DNA of 64,000 bases from positions 3,557-67,556 of the forward strand of contig PLWV01000021.1 of the NCBI GenBank assembly GCA_003153155.1, in the 5' to 3' direction. Source of the DNA: Gallionella sp. Its GTDB lineage: Bacteria > Pseudomonadota > Gammaproteobacteria > Burkholderiales > Gallionellaceae. Every line of letters starts with the position of its first letter. Position 1 is the stretch's first letter. The notes under the pieces are model-generated. The model was not told where the DNA came from and searched no databases. It worked only from the letters and a program-made list of their open reading frames with translations. Made by a program: the position numbers and the translations under genes. Below, in pieces: positions 61,546 through 64,000 of this stretch.

Positions 61546-61762
61546 AATCTTCAACCCTTCAACTGATAAATCGGAACCCTTCAGCGTGTAATCGGCATAA
61601 AATGCGCGCGCATTATGCGACATTTACTTGCCTCCCGACTACGTTCATTTGCCGATAACCACATGATTGATGCAGGCATCCTGTCAGTGCGATTCCTTGT
61701 TAAAGCGCGCCCAGCCGTTGTACACAGGCCCGGCATTTCCTTCAATTTTTTAAAATTTAACA

Positions 61763-62755
61763 ATGCTCAGCTTCCTGAAAAAAAAATCATCCGGGTCTGA
61801 GAACGATCCGGCCAGCAAAGACAAGTCCGGCTCCAGTTGGTTCGCGCAGCTGAAGTCCGGCTTGGCGCGCACCGGCGAGCAACTGACCGGCCTGTTCAGT
61901 CGCGGCGGCAAGATAGACGACGATCTCTACGATGAACTGGAAACAATCCTGATCACCGCCGATGTCGGCATGGATGCGACCCGCGCGCTGCTCGCCGATC
62001 TCCGCCACCAGGTCAAAGAACGACACCTGAGCGAAGCGTCTGAACTCAAGGAAGCTCTCGCGCATTGTTTGCTCAAGCTGCTCAAACCGCTGGCGCAACC
62101 GCTGCAAGCCGAAACCCACAAGCCTTTCGTCATCATGATGGTAGGTGTGAACGGCGCGGGCAAGACCACCTCGATCGGCAAGCTGGCGAAATATCTGCAA
62201 GGTCAGGGTTTGTCGGTGTTGCTCGCGGCGGGCGACACGTTTCGTGCTGCTGCAAGAGAGCAACTGACGATCTGGGGCGAACGCAACAATGTGACGGTGA
62301 TCGCGCAACAAGGCGGTGATGCCGCCGCAGTGATCTACGATGCGGTGCAAGCCGCGCAGGCGCGCAACATCGACGTGGTGCTGGCCGATACCGCCGGACG
62401 GCTGACCACCCAGGCGCACCTGATGGAAGAGATCAAGAAGGTGAAGCGCGTCATCGCCAAGGTATTGCCAGAAACATCAATATCACCAGCCGCGCCGCAT
62501 GAAGTGTTGCTGGTGCTGGATGCCAACACCGGACAGAACGCGCTGAGCCAGGTCAAAGCCTTCGATCAGGCACTCGGCGTCACCGGACTGATACTCACCA
62601 AACTGGACGGCACGGCCAAGGGCGGCGTGATCGCCGCGATTGCCAAGGCGCATCCGATTCCGGTACGATTCATCGGCGTGGGCGAAGGGCTGGATGATCT
62701 GCGTCCCTTCGTCGCGGAAGATTTTGTCGCGGCACTATTAGGTCTGGACGCATGA
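61763..62755 (+). CDS. ftsY: Signal recognition particle receptor FtsY
   Basis: The SRP receptor GTPase, 330 aa. The short acidic/charged A-domain (about 1-35) is followed by the NG domain: DDDLYDELETILITADVGMDAT, G1 GVNGAGKTTSIGKLAKYL, DTFRAAAREQL, DTAGRLTTQ, and TKLDGTAKGGV. It docks ribosome-SRP complexes at the inner membrane. The stop overlaps ftsE by 4 bases (ATGA), the standard ftsYEX operon. Confidence 0.97.
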   Translation: MLSFLKKKSSGSENDPASKDKSGSSWFAQLKSGLARTGEQLTGLFSRGGKIDDDLYDELETILITADVGMDATRALLADLRHQVKERHLSEASELKEALAHCLLKLLKPLAQPLQAETHKPFVIMMVGVNGAGKTTSIGKLAKYLQGQGLSVLLAAGDTFRAAAREQLTIWGERNNVTVIAQQGGDAAAVIYDAVQAAQARNIDVVLADTAGRLTTQAHLMEEIKKVKRVIAKVLPETSISPAAPHEVLLVLDANTGQNALSQVKAFDQALGVTGLILTKLDGTAKGGVIAAIAKAHPIPVRFIGVGEGLDDLRPFVAEDFVAALLGLDA

Positions 62756-63468
62756 TCTCCTTCAACCAAGTCCACAAACGTTACCCGGGCGGCTATCAGG
62801 CGTTGAAGAACGTCTCGTTCGAAATCGCCGAGGGCGAGATGGTGTTCCTCACCGGACACTCGGGCGCGGGCAAGAGCACCTTGCTCAAACTCATCGCCGC
62901 GATCGAACGACCCAACCACGGCAGCGTGCTGGTCAACCATCAGAACGTCGGTGTGCTCAAAAGCCGCGCGCTGCCTTACCTGCGCCGCAACCTCGGCATC
63001 ATCTTTCAGGATCACAAGCTGCTGCTCGACCGCAACGCGTTCGACAACGTGCTGCTGCCGCTGCAAATCTGCGGTTTCGATTACCGCGAAAGCCACAAGC
63101 GGGTGCGCGCCGCACTCGACAAAGTAGGGTTGCTCAAGCGCGAAAAATCCAATCCCATCGCGCTGTCCGGCGGCGAACAACAACGACTGTGCATCGCCCG
63201 CGCCATCGTGAATCGCCCGTCCATCCTGTTGGCCGACGAGCCGACCGGCAATCTGGATACCGAATACGCGCAAGAGATCATGGCGATATTCAAATCCTTC
63301 CATCAGGTCGGCGTCACCCTGCTGATCTCTACCCACGATGAAAGCGTGCTGCAAAATACCAATGTTCGCGTGCTCGCGCTCAGGCAGGGAGAGTTGCAGC
63401 CCGCTTCGCCCTTCGCTACCTCAGGAGGCTCAGGACAGGCCGCTTCGACAGGCTCAGGACAGGCATGA
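62752..63468 (+). CDS. ftsE: Cell division ABC ATPase FtsE, repeat-derived C-terminus
   Basis: With FtsX it controls septal amidases through EnvC. Walker A is [16 protein letters not shown], the signature is [14 protein letters not shown], Walker B is [12 protein letters not shown], and the H-loop is STHDESV. It is 238 aa; the last ~20 residues ([18 protein letters not shown]) are encoded by a palindromic repeat (63425-63465), which also supplies the overlap ATGA with ftsX. The normal C-terminus of FtsE is near residue 220. EnvC, its probable effector, is encoded at 2907-4199. Confidence 0.96.
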   Translation: MISFNQVHKRYPGGYQALKNVSFEIAEGEMVFLTGHSGAGKSTLLKLIAAIERPNHGSVLVNHQNVGVLKSRALPYLRRNLGIIFQDHKLLLDRNAFDNVLLPLQICGFDYRESHKRVRAALDKVGLLKREKSNPIALSGGEQQRLCIARAIVNRPSILLADEPTGNLDTEYAQEIMAIFKSFHQVGVTLLISTHDESVLQNTNVRVLALRQGELQPASPFATSGGSGQAASTGSGQA

Positions 63469-64000
63469 GGCACACACTCGCGCAAAACATCGGCGTATTG
63501 CGGCGCATGTTCTCATCAAAGCTGGCAGGAATCCTCAACATTCTGGTCATCGGCATCGCACTCAGCCTGCCTGCCGGCATGTATGTGCTGCTGCAAAACG
63601 CGCAGGGCCTGGTCGCGCAACTCTCCGGCACACCGCAGATCAGCCTGTTCATGAGCATGGATGCGAAAGCGGATGACGTTGATAAACTGCGCAAACAACT
63701 GGAGCAACATCCGGCCATTGCCCGCGTCGAATTCGTCGCCCGTGCGCAAGCTCTGGAGCAACTCAAACAAAGCACCGGACTCGCCGACGTGATCGGCGGC
63801 TTGAACCAGAACCCCTTGCCGGATGCCTTTATCGTCTATCCCAAACCAAGCGCTGCGCAATCGCTGGATGAACTGCGCATCGAACTGGCGAAGCTGCCCA
63901 AGGTGGAACAGGCGCAACTCGATTCAGCCTGGGCCTACAAGCTCGAAGCCCTGCTCAAATTCGGGCGGATGGTGGTGTTGATACTCGCCAGCCTGCTCAG
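63465..64000 (+). CDS. ftsX: Cell division permease FtsX, 3' end outside the window
   Basis: The first 178 residues of FtsX. It starts [22 protein letters not shown]1 lies about 20-43 (AGILNILVIGIALSLPAGMYVLL), followed by the periplasmic domain (residues about 45-160; QISLFMSMDAKADDVDKLRKQL, RVEFVARAQALEQL, NPLPDAFIVYPKPS) and the beginning of TM2 (RMVVLILASLLS). The open frame runs off the window. Start overlaps the ftsE stop. Together with FtsE it forms a mechanotransmitting ABC complex for septal peptidoglycan splitting. Confidence 0.95.
   Translation, partial: MRHTLAQNIGVLRRMFSSKLAGILNILVIGIALSLPAGMYVLLQNAQGLVAQLSGTPQISLFMSMDAKADDVDKLRKQLEQHPAIARVEFVARAQALEQLKQSTGLADVIGGLNQNPLPDAFIVYPKPSAAQSLDELRIELAKLPKVEQAQLDSAWAYKLEALLKFGRMVVLILASLL

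Noticed and set aside
63081-63485. Minus-strand frames over ftsE
   Set aside because: Shadow frames of a well-conserved gene with no independent features.

Overview
The window is chromosomal DNA of a betaproteobacterium. The blocks ftsY-ftsE-ftsX, lolB-ispE-tRNA(Gln)-prs-rplY-pth-ychF, gpmI-envC-ctpA, yebC-ruvC-ruvA and pilG-pilH-pilI-pilJ-chpA are typical of that class. The mid-GC coding style and the DUF1059, DarP and Ate/Aat neighbours point to Nitrosomonadales (Gallionellaceae-like), but that rank is inference. No plasmid or prophage hallmarks and no CRISPR array were seen. The first ~520 bases, an AT-rich PfpI-family gene that runs straight into a damaged 5S rRNA gene, look foreign to the rest and may be an assembly or recombination junction.

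Layout. 0.5-1.1 kb: 5S rRNA remnant, two terminators and a mobile repeat. 1.1-7 kb: ctpA, envC, gpmI (minus strand), an ArsR regulator and rsmE. 7-11.3 kb: a thioredoxin-like protein, an inositol-monophosphatase-family enzyme, and the K+ uptake genes trkA-trkH. 11.4-20.4 kb: the Pil/Chp chemosensory system for type IV pili, split by a 420-bp repeat. 20.5-29 kb: pmbA, darP, an esterase, the N-end-rule transferases aat and ate, a membrane protein and pyrD. 29-36.7 kb: the accessory part, with a repeat array, an IS30-family transposase remnant, an ankyrin protein, a pseudopilin, tpm, a GAF-PAS-GGDEF cyclase, a Bacteroidota-type GldC and a short-chain dehydrogenase. 36.8-45.4 kb: P-loop NTPase, ruvA, ruvC, yebC, an orphan ParA, a GT-C/TPR membrane protein, an RquA-like methyltransferase, ychF and pth. 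45.6-51 kb: rplY, prs, tRNA-Gln, ispE, lolB and a TPR lipoprotein. 51-55.6 kb: a three-gene ABC-2 exporter, mutM and a DUF1059 protein. 55.9-64 kb: a small lipoprotein, a phosphoesterase, ferredoxin, coaD, rsmD, an M16 protease pair, ftsY, ftsE and the start of ftsX.

The main discovery is a family of mobile palindromes. One family (called A here) is a 60-bp unit: a 7-nt conserved head TAACCAG, a 13-bp stem with a usual T-T mismatch, a 7-nt loop (GTNTTTT), and a 20-nt conserved tail ending ATCA. The stems differ from copy to copy but stay complementary. Copies are 48, 54, 60 or 87 bp long, always a multiple of three. Two copies sit in frame inside aat, and one has lost the stop codon that the consensus would place in that frame. 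A filled site at 57.2 kb and a matching empty site in ftsE at 63.4 kb define the insertion as exactly 60 bp. Other families (about 120-420 bp palindromic elements called B here, the CCTGAGCnTGTCGAAGG type, twin mini-hairpins, and G/C-rich palindromes) fill many intergenic gaps and also enter the coding sequences of envC, darP, the gldG-like gene, an M16 protease and ftsE. The arrangement resembles Rickettsia palindromic elements but in an unrelated lineage.
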